A DNA stretch of 36,387 nucleotides from Nitrososphaeria archaeon (GCA_010028495.1 RHCX01000006.1:1-36387); one strand, 5' to 3'; positions 8,173 to 18,889 are shown, counted from the stretch's first letter. A program made the numbers and translations. Notes: generated by a model from the letters alone, not told the origin.

Positions 8173-8721
8173 ATGCCAAAGTTGATCGTATGCCTGACTG
8201 GAATGCCTGGCGCGGGCAAGTCCACAATTTGTTCAGGACTGGAAAAAAAGGGATTCTCTAGCATTAACATGGGTGATGCAGTGCGTGCGGAGGCAAAAAG
8301 GCGTAACCTGGAACCAACCGGCCAAAACTTGGGCAAGCTCATGTTGGAGCTACGAGAAAAAAATGGCCAGGGGGCAGTGGCAGAACTAATCAAAGATCAG
8401 ATAACAAATTCAAAATCAGAAGTTATTGTAATTGATGGAGTACGCTCTAATGCGGAAATCGAGGTACTCAAAAAGCTTGCAACGGTAAAACTACTTGCAG
8501 TCCATGCATCAACTGATACTCGTTTTAGTTTTCTCACAACAAGACACAGATCCGATGATCCACAAAACAGACAAAGCTTTGATGAGCGAGACAATAGGGA
8601 AATAGGCGTCGGCATTTCTGCATCTATTGCATTGGCAGATGAAACACTATCCAACAATAATCTCACAGTGGATCAGCTGATCAACACAGCTTATTCTATC
8701 ATAACAAAGTGGCTTGCATGA
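8173..8721 (+). CDS. UPF0200-type P-loop kinase-like protein (dephospho-CoA/adenylate kinase-like)
   Basis: CLTGMPGAGKSTICSGL Walker A; IVIDGVRSNAEIEVLK; archaeal UPF0200 layout. Confidence 0.8.
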   Translation: MPKLIVCLTGMPGAGKSTICSGLEKKGFSSINMGDAVRAEAKRRNLEPTGQNLGKLMLELREKNGQGAVAELIKDQITNSKSEVIVIDGVRSNAEIEVLKKLATVKLLAVHASTDTRFSFLTTRHRSDDPQNRQSFDERDNREIGVGISASIALADETLSNNNLTVDQLINTAYSIITKWLA

Positions 8722-9107
8722 TTCCACTGGTTGACTGTAAAATAGAGATTGCATGCTCAATTAATCCCTCAGAAGATCCTTCCAAAATAGAGCAGGCAAT
8801 AACCAATGTCTTTGATAATGTGGAAGTAAAGGCCAGTAAATACGCACTAAAAGCAACATCAAAGGAGCTGGAATCACTATCCAAAGTTCATGAATCCATT
8901 GCAAATCACAATACCAAGAAAATCTACTATAGAATTCTAAACCAAAATCTGGAAGGAAACTCTACATGGTTTTATCTAAACAAGCAGGCAGCATTTGCAA
9001 ATAACGTTGCAGTGTGCGAGCAGGATGACGAATCCCCATTGGGCCCAATCAAGATTATTTTATCATCAAAGAACATTGAACGAGTAATAGAGTGGCTTAT
9101 TTCCTAG
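8709..9107 (+). CDS. UPF0201-type RNA-binding domain protein
   Basis: CKIEIACSINPSEDPSKIEQAITNVF and SPLGPIKIILSS; overlaps the UPF0200 gene. True start may be ATG 8718. Confidence 0.75.
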   Translation: MACMIPLVDCKIEIACSINPSEDPSKIEQAITNVFDNVEVKASKYALKATSKELESLSKVHESIANHNTKKIYYRILNQNLEGNSTWFYLNKQAAFANNVAVCEQDDESPLGPIKIILSSKNIERVIEWLIS

Positions 9108-9180
9108 TCATCTTTTTTCCCTAGTTGCTCAGCTGGATTTGCTGCGCAATTTTTTATGATTTTTGCAATATTGAATTGCA

Positions 9181-9981
9181 TTGATAGGCAAGCTAGTCAT
9201 TGTAGGCATAATTATAGCTGCAATTGCAGTAGTTGCCTACTCCCAGCAAGACAAGATACTAGGCATCAAGGACAATCCCACAATAAACAATGTAAAAGAA
9301 GATCTCGGTGATCTAAAAGACACCACAGTCAAGCGTGTTACGCACGAAGTAGACAAGACAACAAATGCAGTCGGAGACAAAATAGATGACGTTGTTCCAG
9401 AAGTTGAAAAGCTAAACCCAATTCCAAAGATAGAGCAAACAATAGCCATTCCACCAATCAAAGAAACACATCAAGGCCAAGTCTATGAAAAAGACGGAGA
9501 CACATGCCAGATCTCTGTACCAAAAATGGCAAAGACGATCAACGGAGTAAAAGAGCTGACACACACCATAACTCTACCCGATTGTAAATTTGACAAGAAC
9601 GAGCCAGTCCAAGTAACAGTGCTGACAGATCCAAATACTGGACACCAAAACATCTCTGTAGATCCATTCTCACAAAACAAAATCTATGATACTTTACAGC
9701 TTACAACTACAAAAAATGCCGACAATACAGTTGGAATCCACTATGAAGACTCTTCTGGAAAAACCATCAAGGTAACAGTAACACTACGTAACTCTGACAA
9801 GCAATTGTTCACTGGTGAATTCTTCGCATCAAAGTTTGACACTAACGTTAATGACATAACGGACACGCCGCACGTAATAGAAATGATAGTAGAGCATTCA
9901 GAATACGGAACTATCAGCTCATCCGTGTACAATCCTCAAGGAAATAAAGAAAACACAATCTATGGCGTCTTTAGCAAGTAG
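9181..9981 (+). CDS. Hypothetical membrane-anchored/secreted protein
   Basis: TTG start; N-terminal hydrophobic anchor LVIVGIIIAAIAVVAYS followed by a polar extracellular-type region. Confidence 0.7.
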   Translation: MIGKLVIVGIIIAAIAVVAYSQQDKILGIKDNPTINNVKEDLGDLKDTTVKRVTHEVDKTTNAVGDKIDDVVPEVEKLNPIPKIEQTIAIPPIKETHQGQVYEKDGDTCQISVPKMAKTINGVKELTHTITLPDCKFDKNEPVQVTVLTDPNTGHQNISVDPFSQNKIYDTLQLTTTKNADNTVGIHYEDSSGKTIKVTVTLRNSDKQLFTGEFFASKFDTNVNDITDTPHVIEMIVEHSEYGTISSSVYNPQGNKENTIYGVFSK

Positions 9982-10696
9982 ATTGTACCAGCTTTACTAG
10001 TTCTGGCAACGCAACAGCTGATTTTTCCCGTACTGACAAATCCATTTCCGATGACATGACTGTTTTTTCCGGATTCACTTCGATTAGTACGGCTCCGTTT
10101 TGTTTTGCGTATAATGGTAAGGTGTTTGCAGGCGATACAACCAGTGACGTGCCTACAATAATCATCACATCGCAGGTTTGCGCATGAGATATGGCCTCGC
10201 CCCAGACGTTCTGAGGCAGGCCTTCGCCAAACCACACTACATCTGGGCGTAAAATCTCTCCGCACTTGCATTTTGGCGGGAGATCTTCAAATGGTGTTGT
10301 GATGTTGTCCTTAAAATCACAAACCGTGCATTTTATGCGTATGATACTTCCATGCAATTCCAAGACATGCCTGCTACCAGATCTTTGGTGCAAGCCGTCA
10401 ATGTTTTGCGTTAGTATAATGACTTGTTTGTATTTTGCAAGCTCTGATATTGCAAAATGTCCTGGATTTGGCTCTGCGGCCAAAATGTTTGTCCTTCTCT
10501 CCTCATACCATTCCCAGACTAGCTTTGGGTCTTCGTAAAATGCATCAATGGTAGCTAGCTGCATTGGATCGTATTTTCTCCACAAACCATCCTTTCCCCG
10601 AAATGTCGGAATTCCACTTTCTTGGGAGATACCAGCTCCAGTAACAAAGACAATTTTTTTTGCATCCTTGATTTGTCTGGATAAAGAATCAAACAT
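9971..10696 (-). CDS. cobB: Sir2-family NAD-dependent deacylase
   Basis: VTGAGISQESGIPTFR, TQNIDGLHQRSG, HGS, zinc CTVC...CKCG, VGTSLVVSPAN. Confidence 0.95.
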   Translation of the reverse strand: MFDSLSRQIKDAKKIVFVTGAGISQESGIPTFRGKDGLWRKYDPMQLATIDAFYEDPKLVWEWYEERRTNILAAEPNPGHFAISELAKYKQVIILTQNIDGLHQRSGSRHVLELHGSIIRIKCTVCDFKDNITTPFEDLPPKCKCGEILRPDVVWFGEGLPQNVWGEAISHAQTCDVMIIVGTSLVVSPANTLPLYAKQNGAVLIEVNPEKTVMSSEMDLSVREKSAVALPELVKLVQSTC

Positions 10697-10697
10697 T

Positions 10698-11597
10698 TTA
10701 TTTTATTTCTATTTCAAGTAGGTCTTTAGCTGCAATGACGGAATCATGTATTGTTCTAGCTTCTTTTGCAAGCTCGTCTTCATCTTTGTGTCTTGCAGAA
10801 AAATGAGTCAAAATTAGATTTGCAACGTTTGCGTTCTTAGCTAGAGTAGCAGCTTCTTTTGCAGTAGAATGATTCGTATCTATTGCTTTATCCCTGAGGG
10901 TATCAGAAAATGTGCAATCAAATGACAGATAATCGCAATTTTTGAAAAACTCTTCCAATAATTTTGTTGGACGTGTATCACCAGAGATTCCAATTTTCTT
11001 GCCAGGCCTTTTCTCACCTACTACTTGAGATGGGGAAAATATATTATCACCAATCTTGACTTCCTTGCCTGTTTGCAGATCATGCCAAAGTGGACCTTCT
11101 GGAATTCCGAGCCTGATTGCAGTCTCTCTGTCGAATTTACCAGGCTTATCCTTTTCCTCAAATCTATATGAAAATGCCAAAACAGAATGCTCTGCCTTTT
11201 GCGCATAAACCAAATACGATTTTTCCTCGCATACCAAACCAGGATTCACCGCTGTGATAATAACAGGAAATGACAAACCAAACTGCAAAATTCTAATATT
11301 TTCTCCAATGAACTGCTCAATTCCGTCTGGGCCGTAGATTTCAATTGATTCTGTTCTGTGTTGTAGCGTCATTGTTTGGAGCAATCCCAAAATTCCTATG
11401 CAGTGGTCTCCGTGCATGTGAGTGACAAAAATCTTCATTTTCTTGTTCCAACCAAGGCCTGATTTAAGATACGAAACCTGAGCTCCCTCTCCTGCATCAA
11501 ACATTAACACCTCTCCTTCTCTTTCCAGACAAATACATGACAAAGCTCGGTCTTCTGTTGGCTGCGCCGCCGATGTCCCCAAAAATACTAGTTTCAT
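10698..11597 (-). CDS. rnz: Ribonuclease Z
   Basis: [42 protein letters not shown]. Confidence 0.95.
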   Translation of the reverse strand: MKLVFLGTSAAQPTEDRALSCICLEREGEVLMFDAGEGAQVSYLKSGLGWNKKMKIFVTHMHGDHCIGILGLLQTMTLQHRTESIEIYGPDGIEQFIGENIRILQFGLSFPVIITAVNPGLVCEEKSYLVYAQKAEHSVLAFSYRFEEKDKPGKFDRETAIRLGIPEGPLWHDLQTGKEVKIGDNIFSPSQVVGEKRPGKKIGISGDTRPTKLLEEFFKNCDYLSFDCTFSDTLRDKAIDTNHSTAKEAATLAKNANVANLILTHFSARHKDEDELAKEARTIHDSVIAAKDLLEIEIK

Positions 11598-12535
11598 TTT
11601 ACCAAAATCATCCTTGTCAGGCTTTTGTGGCGATATATCTCATATTTTTTTGTCAGGTTTAGCTTGATATCGTCTTCTAGGCCTTTTTTGCACATTATTG
11701 CAAATTTTGCCTTTCTTGGTATTTTAGAGATGAACTTTTTCATTATTTTCTTTGGTGGCTCCGATACCTTGGATGCTGTTCCATATGGTAAATCGGTAAC
11801 AATTCCATCGAACTTGATCTGGTCCATGTACTCGTAGGTTTGATTGTATATTTCTGCTGAAAACTTGTTTGCCTTTAGATTGTCCTTGGATATTTTACAC
11901 ATTTTTTCATCAAAGTCTATTCCAATTGCATTGATTCCCATGGATTGTGCTTCTAGTAACGTACTGCCAGTACCACAAAATGGATCGCAAACTATCTCAT
12001 CGTCATTGATTCTTGCCAGATTAATCATGGCGCGAGTCAGCTTCCAGTCCAGTTCGTGATGGAACTTTGTGATCTTTTCTGGCCTTTTTACAGGCTCAAA
12101 TTTGGTTGAAAAGCCAAAGAAGTTCTCCTCATCCGTAAAAATCATGTATATGATAACATCTGGTTCGTCCAGCGATACCTTGGCGTTGCAAAAAGTAGAG
12201 ACCATGCTTCCCAAAGATCTTTCTATATCCGGAATGTTTACCTCTTTTTCGGACAGATTGATCGCCTTACACATGAAGGTTTTTGCTCCAAACAAAAGCG
12301 AATAATTGTTCTCATCAAAGAAAACATTTGACATTTTTCTTAGTAATTGTCCTGCAGTCTTTACAAATGTGGCACGCCTTGCTATTTTTTCCCAAGGGGT
12401 CACGCTTTGTATCAATACGAGATTGGATATTGTCTTTATTTTTGCAAATCTGTCGTACATTTTAACCAAGGTTACAACCTCGTCTACTGCTAATTCTGGA
12501 TATTCTTTTGAAACTAGGAAAAAGCTCTCTGGCAT
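11594..12535 (-). CDS. Trm11/TrmG10-like tRNA (guanine-N2)-methyltransferase with THUMP domain
   Basis: [29 protein letters not shown] and TDLPYGTAS (DPPY-like motif); N-terminal THUMP-type region. Confidence 0.85.
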   Translation of the reverse strand: MPESFFLVSKEYPELAVDEVVTLVKMYDRFAKIKTISNLVLIQSVTPWEKIARRATFVKTAGQLLRKMSNVFFDENNYSLLFGAKTFMCKAINLSEKEVNIPDIERSLGSMVSTFCNAKVSLDEPDVIIYMIFTDEENFFGFSTKFEPVKRPEKITKFHHELDWKLTRAMINLARINDDEIVCDPFCGTGSTLLEAQSMGINAIGIDFDEKMCKISKDNLKANKFSAEIYNQTYEYMDQIKFDGIVTDLPYGTASKVSEPPKKIMKKFISKIPRKAKFAIMCKKGLEDDIKLNLTKKYEIYRHKSLTRMILVK

Positions 12536-13408
12536 TTAGATTGCCTTTGCAATTACTTCTGATACATCAACTACAGATGCACTGCCAGGTATTGTATTTG
12601 CAGATATTATCGCAGAAACGCCGGACTTTTTGATTTTCTTTTCTGCATTGTCAATTAGTAGCGCATGCGTACATGCAACAAAGACCTTGCCACATTTTTG
12701 CTTTTTGAGAAATTCTGTTGCCTTTACAATACTTCCGCCGGTGCTGATCATGTCATCTACAAGCACTAGATCTCTGTCTTTGACTCCATCTAAATTAGCA
12801 GTCATGATCTGGACTTTGCCGGTTTTTCTGTCTCTTTGTTTTTGCAATGCAATATAATCAGTGCCATAGAATTTTGCAAATTCTGCAGCTCGTTCTTTTC
12901 CTCCAAGGTCTGGTGACACTACAAGTGGGTTTTTGAGTCTGAGTTTTTTGAAATAATTTGCTAATTCTGGTACCGCAGAGACATTTTTGATTGGAATCTT
13001 GAAAAGCTTGAGGCCAAGCATACTGTGCATGTCAACTACTATTACCTTGGATGCGCCAGCAGCAGAAAGCAGTTTTGCAATTACAGATAGTGTTACTATT
13101 TCGCCAGGCAGAAATTCTCGGTCTTGTCGTGCGTAGCCCATATATGGTATCACGCAAATCACTTGACTTGAGAATTGCCTTGCCTTTGATACCAGAGATA
13201 TTGTCTGAATAAAATTGGAATCAACTGGCGGGTATGTGGAATTTACAACAATAATTTTGCCCTTTGGTTTTGCAGAGATAGTAACCTTGCTTTCACCGTC
13301 TGGAAAAACTCTCAGCTCGGATGAAACAAAGGATGCCTTTAGCCTTTTTGCTAGTTTTCTTGCCAGATCTTCAGATGCCTTTCCACCAATAACAGTAACT
13401 GACAACAA
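12536..13408 (-). CDS. prs: Ribose-phosphate pyrophosphokinase
   Basis: FPDGESKV, YMGYARQDREFLPGE, VVDMHS, VVSPDLGG, LVDDMISTGGSI (PRPP loop). Confidence 0.95.
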   Translation of the reverse strand: MLSVTVIGGKASEDLARKLAKRLKASFVSSELRVFPDGESKVTISAKPKGKIIVVNSTYPPVDSNFIQTISLVSKARQFSSQVICVIPYMGYARQDREFLPGEIVTLSVIAKLLSAAGASKVIVVDMHSMLGLKLFKIPIKNVSAVPELANYFKKLRLKNPLVVSPDLGGKERAAEFAKFYGTDYIALQKQRDRKTGKVQIMTANLDGVKDRDLVLVDDMISTGGSIVKATEFLKKQKCGKVFVACTHALLIDNAEKKIKKSGVSAIISANTIPGSASVVDVSEVIAKAI

Positions 13409-13450
13409 ATCAACAATCTAAGGGGGGCTCTTAAGTTTTAGGAAGAGATT

Positions 13451-14179
13451 CTATTTTTTTGCAGGAGCTGGCTTTGCTTCTTCTTTCTTTTCCGCCTTTT
13501 TGTTATTGTAGGTCTCTACAAAATTGATCTTTTCAAGTGTCGGCACGAACTTGAAAATGTCCATCTGGACAAAGTGTTTGATAACTCGAAGTGTTTCTGC
13601 ACCAAAGAGTTCCTCTGGTATTGTGACATCAAGTGAGTTACCTGTTAATTTTGATGATATTTTTGAATCCTCGACTGGCATGTGTCTTTTTAGAACACCG
13701 TTAATTTTGTCCTCGTTTGTTTCTAATGCTTTTAGTACATTAACATCGTAGACTATTGTTTTTCCTGCCAGTCTGTGGTTGAAATCAACTTGTACACGAC
13801 CAGAGCCGACAAATCTCACAACTCCTTCTTTTTGATCAACTTCGATAGTATCGCCGACGCCCACCTTGTCTGCGTCTTCACCCAGCTTTCTTAGTGGAAT
13901 CATTCTCACCTTTCCAGAGTCGCGCTCGCCAAAGCCCTTGTCTGGTGTTACATCAACTGTTAGCTTGTCGCCCGCCTTTGCATTTGCAAGCGCATCATCT
14001 AGTCCTTTTAGAACCCAGGATTCGCCGACTGAGACCAGTTTTGGCTGGTACTTGATGTTTTCCTGGAATAAATTGTGCTTTTTGGCATCCTCGATAATTG
14101 TAGTCTCTACTACTTCATTAGAGTCCTTTACCTTTGCAGTATAATCGATTAGGATTAGTGAGCCTTTTGTGAATGCCAT
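13451..14179 (-). CDS. SlyD-type FKBP peptidyl-prolyl isomerase
   Basis: LIDYTAKVKDSNEVVETT, GLDDALANAKAGDKLTVDVTPDKGFGERD, VDFNHRLAGKTIVYDV. Confidence 0.93.
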   Translation of the reverse strand: MAFTKGSLILIDYTAKVKDSNEVVETTIIEDAKKHNLFQENIKYQPKLVSVGESWVLKGLDDALANAKAGDKLTVDVTPDKGFGERDSGKVRMIPLRKLGEDADKVGVGDTIEVDQKEGVVRFVGSGRVQVDFNHRLAGKTIVYDVNVLKALETNEDKINGVLKRHMPVEDSKISSKLTGNSLDVTIPEELFGAETLRVIKHFVQMDIFKFVPTLEKINFVETYNNKKAEKKEEAKPAPAKK

Positions 14180-14211
14180 GCGATCAGTCCTCGAATTTCC
14201 TAATATTAAGA

Positions 14212-15357
14212 TTAGAGTTGCTTTAGCTTCTCTTCTGCAACTTTGAGGGCTTCCATCTGCTTGGTCTTGTAGCCCATCATCTCAAGTGTGGAGCCGATTG
14301 CAGAAATTGATCTCATGACGTGGTATTCTTGAACCTCGCCCATGCAGCCAACTCTGAATACTTTGCCTTTGAGATTTCCAAATCCGCCTGCGACTAGAAC
14401 CCGGAATTTTTCAGCAAGTGTGTTTCTGAAGGTCTTGTCTTCCAATCCTTCCAGATAGTTCAGTGCAACTACTACGGTTGATCTTGCATCTTCTTTTGCA
14501 AATGGAGTCAGACCCAGCTCAGACAAACCAGAGTACAATGCTTGTGAGCAGACTCGATGTCTTTTGATTCTGTTGTCGAGACCTTCTTCTAGAATCACAT
14601 TCATTGCTTCTCTGTATGCATATAGCAATGGCAGAGCAGGTGTGAATGGAGTGTGCTTTGCTTCTTCGTAGTACTTGAAGTATCTTGATAAATTAAAGTA
14701 CATTGAGTTTGGCGGATTTGCGTTCATGTATTTTTTTGCGCGCTCGTTTACGACAATTGGTGAGATTCCTGGTGGTGCCGCAAATGCTTTTTGAGCTCCA
14801 GTCATTGCAACGTCGATTCCCCACTTGTCCATTTCTAGGTCTTCGCCGCCGACAATAGAGACACCATCTACTACATAGAATGCATCATTTCTTGCGGTTA
14901 GGTTCTTGATTTTATCCAAATATTTGATCATAGTACCTGTTGAGGTCTCGTTCCATACGCAATAGAACGCCTTGACGTCCTTGTTGTTGTCAAATGCTTC
15001 TTTTACTTGATCAAATGTTGCGTTTGTTCCTGGGGTGCTTTCCAGTCTGACTACGTTTGCACCTGCCCACTCGAGCATTTGCGCCAGTCTTCCGGAGAAT
15101 TCTCCGTTTGTTGGGATTATTACTTTGTCGCCTTTTTTAATTAGATTAACAACGCTTGCCTCAACAGCTCCTGTTCCGGATGCTGATAGCAAGACTGCCT
15201 CACCACTGCTTTTGAAAACTTTTTGAGTTTTCTCAACTGCGTCTTGGTATAATTCTACAAAATCGTCACTTCTGTGGTTGATCATTGGTGTGATCATTGC
15301 ACGCATTACTCTCTCTGGTACGTTTGTTGGACCAGGTAACATTACTAGATATTCCAT
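14212..15357 (-). CDS. Class V PLP aminotransferase (alanine-glyoxylate / serine-pyruvate aminotransferase-like)
   Basis: MLPGPTNVPERVMRAM..NHRSDDF, SGTGAVEASVVNL, VVDGVSIVGGEDLEMDKWGIDVAMTGAQKAFAAPPG (PLP Lys). Confidence 0.9.
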   Translation of the reverse strand: MEYLVMLPGPTNVPERVMRAMITPMINHRSDDFVELYQDAVEKTQKVFKSSGEAVLLSASGTGAVEASVVNLIKKGDKVIIPTNGEFSGRLAQMLEWAGANVVRLESTPGTNATFDQVKEAFDNNKDVKAFYCVWNETSTGTMIKYLDKIKNLTARNDAFYVVDGVSIVGGEDLEMDKWGIDVAMTGAQKAFAAPPGISPIVVNERAKKYMNANPPNSMYFNLSRYFKYYEEAKHTPFTPALPLLYAYREAMNVILEEGLDNRIKRHRVCSQALYSGLSELGLTPFAKEDARSTVVVALNYLEGLEDKTFRNTLAEKFRVLVAGGFGNLKGKVFRVGCMGEVQEYHVMRSISAIGSTLEMMGYKTKQMEALKVAEEKLKQL

Positions 15358-15393
15358 AAGTATTCTGAACTGTTTTGCGGGCTTTATTTAAAA

Positions 15394-15888
15394 CTAAAGC
15401 TTGGCCAGGCGATCTTGTGCATTAATTTTTGTCAAGACCTTTGCGGTTCCTTCTGGGACAAGCTCGGACCAGCTTTGTCCGGTTGCAATTTTTTGCCTAA
15501 TGTCTGTTCCTGAGAGTATTTCTCTTTGCTTTAGCGGAACTGATATGACTTTGATTCCGCGTTTGTTGTACAAATCATGCGTAAAATCGTCATTTGAAAA
15601 TACAATATCATATTTTGGAATTATGCTATCTACATGATAGGTCCACTTTGCATGATCATTTACATCTGGCACAAAATAGATCGTACATCTTTGCAGATCC
15701 GATTTATCCACGGATAATTCTATCATTTCTTTTCTTTCTTCTGGAGTGAATGGATTTCTTTTTTCATTAAATCGATTTGAGCTGCCGATTCCAATGTATA
15801 ATTTTTCAACTTGAGTCAGTGCGAATTTTACTGCGGCCAAATGTCCTAGATGAAAAGGTTGAAACCTACCAATGAGAAGACCGTCCAT
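15394..15888 (-). CDS. Nicotinamide-nucleotide adenylyltransferase (archaeal NMNAT)
   Basis: MDGLLIGRFQPFHLGHLAAVK (HxGH motif), IGIGSSNRFNEKRNPFTPEER, SGTDIRQKI. Start set at ATG 15888 rather than 15954. Confidence 0.92.
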   Translation of the reverse strand: MDGLLIGRFQPFHLGHLAAVKFALTQVEKLYIGIGSSNRFNEKRNPFTPEERKEMIELSVDKSDLQRCTIYFVPDVNDHAKWTYHVDSIIPKYDIVFSNDDFTHDLYNKRGIKVISVPLKQREILSGTDIRQKIATGQSWSELVPEGTAKVLTKINAQDRLAKL

Positions 15889-15940
15889 GGTTTTTTTTCT
15901 CGCATTTGATTTAAAAACTAAACAATGACAATACCACCAA

Positions 15941-16960
15941 ATGACTCTAATCAAAATTGACGGCTCATATGGAGAGGGTGGTGGACAGATACTTCGGTCC
16001 GCACTAACATTATCAGCTATAACGCAAAAACCAATCCAAATTGAAAATATTCGTCATAACCGCAAGGTCCCAGGCCTAAGACCATCGCATTTATCCACAA
16101 TCAAACTTTTGGGCAAAATCTGTAATGCAAAAATTGATGGCCTGACTGTCGGATCTACAAGTATTGCATTTACTCCGGGACAAATCCAAGACACAAAAAT
16201 ATGTGAAAACGTCGGCACTGCAGGAAGCATTTCTCTGATTTTACAGGCAATAATACCAATTGCTTTAGCAGGAAAAAAGTTGGAGCTATCCATTACGGGA
16301 GGAACGGATGTGCCGTGGAGTCCTACTGCAAACTACACCAAATTTGTTTTGTCAGAGGCATGTTCCAGACTAGGAATAAAATTTGAGATGAACATCAAAA
16401 AGCGCGGCTATTATCCAAAGGGAGGCGGCCAAATTGACATCACAATTCATCCATGCCATACCATCACACCGATTAATCTCACAAAGCGAAGCTCCAAAGA
16501 TGCAAGGATTCTCTGTTCTTTCTCTGGTATGGACAAAAACCAAATAACAAATTCTGTAGACTCTGCAAAAGAGATGCTACAGCAAAAAGGATTTTTCACA
16601 CAATCAGAAATTACACAGGAAAATGCGCTAAACCCCGGAGCATCATTTACTGTGTACAGTTATGATGAAAACTCCGTAAACGGCGCAGACGAGCTGTTTG
16701 ATTCAAAGACAGACTTTGGAAAAGCTACAATTACATCATTTGTGAATAGTGATCTTGGTGTAGATACAAATCTCTCTGACATGCTTGTCACTCCGCTAGC
16801 ATTGTGCAAACAAATGTCTATTTTCACAGTCAAAGAAATAACACCGCATTTGGAGACAAATCTGCACATCACATCAGAGATCACAGGATGCAAGTCAGGC
16901 GTGAGTAAGATTAACGGCGGTTACGAAGTACGAATTGTAGGCTCAGAGGCCGGCATCTAG
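15941..16960 (+). CDS. rtcA: RNA 3'-terminal phosphate cyclase
   Basis: IDGSYGEGGGQILRSALTLSAITQKPIQIENIRHNRKVPGLRPSH; GGTDVPWSPTANY; GYYPKGGG. Confidence 0.96.
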   Translation: MTLIKIDGSYGEGGGQILRSALTLSAITQKPIQIENIRHNRKVPGLRPSHLSTIKLLGKICNAKIDGLTVGSTSIAFTPGQIQDTKICENVGTAGSISLILQAIIPIALAGKKLELSITGGTDVPWSPTANYTKFVLSEACSRLGIKFEMNIKKRGYYPKGGGQIDITIHPCHTITPINLTKRSSKDARILCSFSGMDKNQITNSVDSAKEMLQQKGFFTQSEITQENALNPGASFTVYSYDENSVNGADELFDSKTDFGKATITSFVNSDLGVDTNLSDMLVTPLALCKQMSIFTVKEITPHLETNLHITSEITGCKSGVSKINGGYEVRIVGSEAGI

Positions 16961-17437
16961 TATTGCGGCAAAGAGTAATATCAATACCGACAATACGACT
17001 GTGATTTCGCCAACTATGATTATCTTTTTGCGAAGCTTTTTGATTTGTTTTTCATCGAATTCTTTTTTCATTATCTTTTCTTCAATGTCTTTGCGAATAA
17101 TTCTCACATGTACGGCAAATGAAGCCAATAGAGCCACAACCAAAAACATCTTGATAATCAACATGTTTCCATAGCTGGACGACATCAAGTATCCTGGATT
17201 GCCCAAAAATTCTTTTGAATTCCAAATTCCAGTCGCAATCAAAATCAGCAAAGCAGGAACTGCTATCTTGTTGAATCTCCTGCCGACTTTGATCATTATC
17301 TGCAGTCTTTCTTCCATCGTTGGTACCATTGTTTTGAGAATCGGAGCAAAAACAATCGCGATGAATAACGATCCGCCGACCCAGATTGCCGAGCAAATGA
17401 GATGAATCCAAGTTATGATAGCTTGCTCTAGTGCCAA
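16943..17437 (-). CDS. CopD-like integral membrane protein
   Basis: TM helices plus WIHLICSAIWVGGSLFIAIVFAP, typical of the CopD/DUF2269 region. Confidence 0.7.
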   Translation of the reverse strand: MALEQAIITWIHLICSAIWVGGSLFIAIVFAPILKTMVPTMEERLQIMIKVGRRFNKIAVPALLILIATGIWNSKEFLGNPGYLMSSSYGNMLIIKMFLVVALLASFAVHVRIIRKDIEEKIMKKEFDEKQIKKLRKKIIIVGEITVVLSVLILLFAAILDAGL

Positions 17438-17503
17438 CGTTTTGTAGAACGGTACTTCAAATATTATCTAATTGACACCAACATTTTTTAGTTGTAAGAA
17501 TTT

Positions 17504-18010
17504 GTGTACGATTACTTGGACTTTCAACGAAAAGCAGTTCTCTATGTAGCGCTTGGCGGACTCTTTGCATTGCTTGGCGGTATTGTTTGGTATTCCAGCC
17601 TTGACAACCCAAAGCTTGGCCAAGTCGAAATCGACATGGGAACAGTAAAGCTGACAGGCCAAAACGACATTGAAGGAAAGGCAAAACTTGACGTCGGATT
17701 TGTGATATCAAACCCAAGCGACAAGACATTTACCGTATCCAGAATTGATTACGAATTATTTGCTAATGGCGTTTCAATAGGCAAGGGACAATATTCCACA
17801 GAGGATATTGCGATGCCTGGCCGTGCAGCATTTTATTCGGGAGCATCAATTGAGCTTCCAAGCCAATTTACACTAACAAAGACTCCAGAAAACGCTGATC
17901 AATACACAGCAATCACAACACAAGGACCGGTTGTTTATTCAGCAAAAGGCCTCATCGTAGTAGAATCTGCATGGAGTCTTGTGGAAAAAGAATTCAACAT
18001 TTCTCAATAA
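17504..18010 (+). CDS. Membrane-anchored LEA_2-like extracellular protein
   Basis: GTG start, N-terminal TM, LDVGFVISNPSDKTFTVSRIDYELFANGVSIGKG, typical of the LEA type-2 fold. Confidence 0.65.
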   Translation: MYDYLDFQRKAVLYVALGGLFALLGGIVWYSSLDNPKLGQVEIDMGTVKLTGQNDIEGKAKLDVGFVISNPSDKTFTVSRIDYELFANGVSIGKGQYSTEDIAMPGRAAFYSGASIELPSQFTLTKTPENADQYTAITTQGPVVYSAKGLIVVESAWSLVEKEFNISQ

Positions 18011-18022
18011 TTTTGTAAAAAA

Positions 18023-18096
18023 TGGGCCGAGAGAGATTCGAACTCTCGATCACCGCCGTGTCGAGGCGGTATCCTAACCAACTAGACTACCGGCCC
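18023..18096 (-). tRNA. tRNA-Val(GAC), with unusual C33
   Basis: Minus strand GGGCCGG-TA-GTCTAGTTGGTTAGGAT-A-CCGCC-TCGACAC-GGCGG-TGATC-GAGAG-TTCGAAT-CTCTC-TCGGCCC-A. Full cloverleaf, no encoded CCA, followed by a T-rich tract. Confidence 0.85.
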
Positions 18097-18154
18097 AATA
18101 AAGAACAAACCAAGAGCTCTACATTATTAACCTTTAACAGACACAACAGAAATT

Positions 18155-18871
18155 GTGAGCGAGTTCTCTACCCAAGAAAAATCCGGACTCTACAAAGCAA
18201 TCTACACAAGACGCGATGTCAGATCTCACTTTAACTCTAAACCAATTCCAGATGATACTCTAGCTAGAATTCTTAATGCGGCTCATCATGCACCATCTGT
18301 TGGATTTTCCCAGCCATGGAACTTTGTATTAATCCGAGATAGTATAACAAAACAAAAGGTCAAAGAATCATTTGAGGCAGAAAAGGACCGCTCTGCAAAT
18401 GACGTTGACGATCAAAAAAGGGAAAAATATCTTTCGTTAAAGCTCGAAGGAATTTTGGAATCCGACGTAAACATCTGTATTACATATGACCCAACCAGAT
18501 TCGGACCGTTTGTTATAGGTCGCTCCAGTATTCCAGAAACAGGAATCTATAGTGTTTGTTGCGCAGTACAAAATCTCTGGCTTGCAGCTAGATCAGAAGA
18601 AATTGGCGTCGGTTGGGTTAGCATTTTATCAAATGACACGCTAAAAAATGCACTAGGATTACCAGATCATATCATTCCAGTTGCGTATTTGTGTTTAGGA
18701 CATGTGCAAGAATTTGCAGAAAAGCCAGATTTAGAAACTGCAAAGTGGCTTCCAAGGCTTGAACTAAAGGATGTCGTGTATTTTGAAAAATGGGGCCAAA
18801 CATCAAACGATCTCTGGAACAAAATCAACGATTTGATTAGAACAAATCTCGATTATGTTTTTATCAAGTGA
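18155..18871 (+). CDS. bluB: 5,6-dimethylbenzimidazole synthase
   Basis: IYTRRDVRSHFNSKPIPDDTLARILNAAHHAPSVGFSQPWNFVLI...ARSEEIGVGWVSIL...PVAYLCLGHV: BluB nitroreductase-fold motifs. GTG start. Confidence 0.93.
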   Translation: MSEFSTQEKSGLYKAIYTRRDVRSHFNSKPIPDDTLARILNAAHHAPSVGFSQPWNFVLIRDSITKQKVKESFEAEKDRSANDVDDQKREKYLSLKLEGILESDVNICITYDPTRFGPFVIGRSSIPETGIYSVCCAVQNLWLAARSEEIGVGWVSILSNDTLKNALGLPDHIIPVAYLCLGHVQEFAEKPDLETAKWLPRLELKDVVYFEKWGQTSNDLWNKINDLIRTNLDYVFIK

Positions 18872-18889
18872 AAAGATCGATTTTGTGCT

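Noticed and set aside
9960-10271. 103-aa minus ORF overlapping cobB
   Set aside because: Alternate frame inside the well-supported Sir2 gene.
18022-18234. ORF of 70 aa (MGRERFELSITAVSRRYPNQ...)
   Set aside because: It is a translation through the antisense of tRNA-Val(GAC) and the promoter region of bluB; the familiar 'GRERFELS' string is a known tRNA-antisense artefact.
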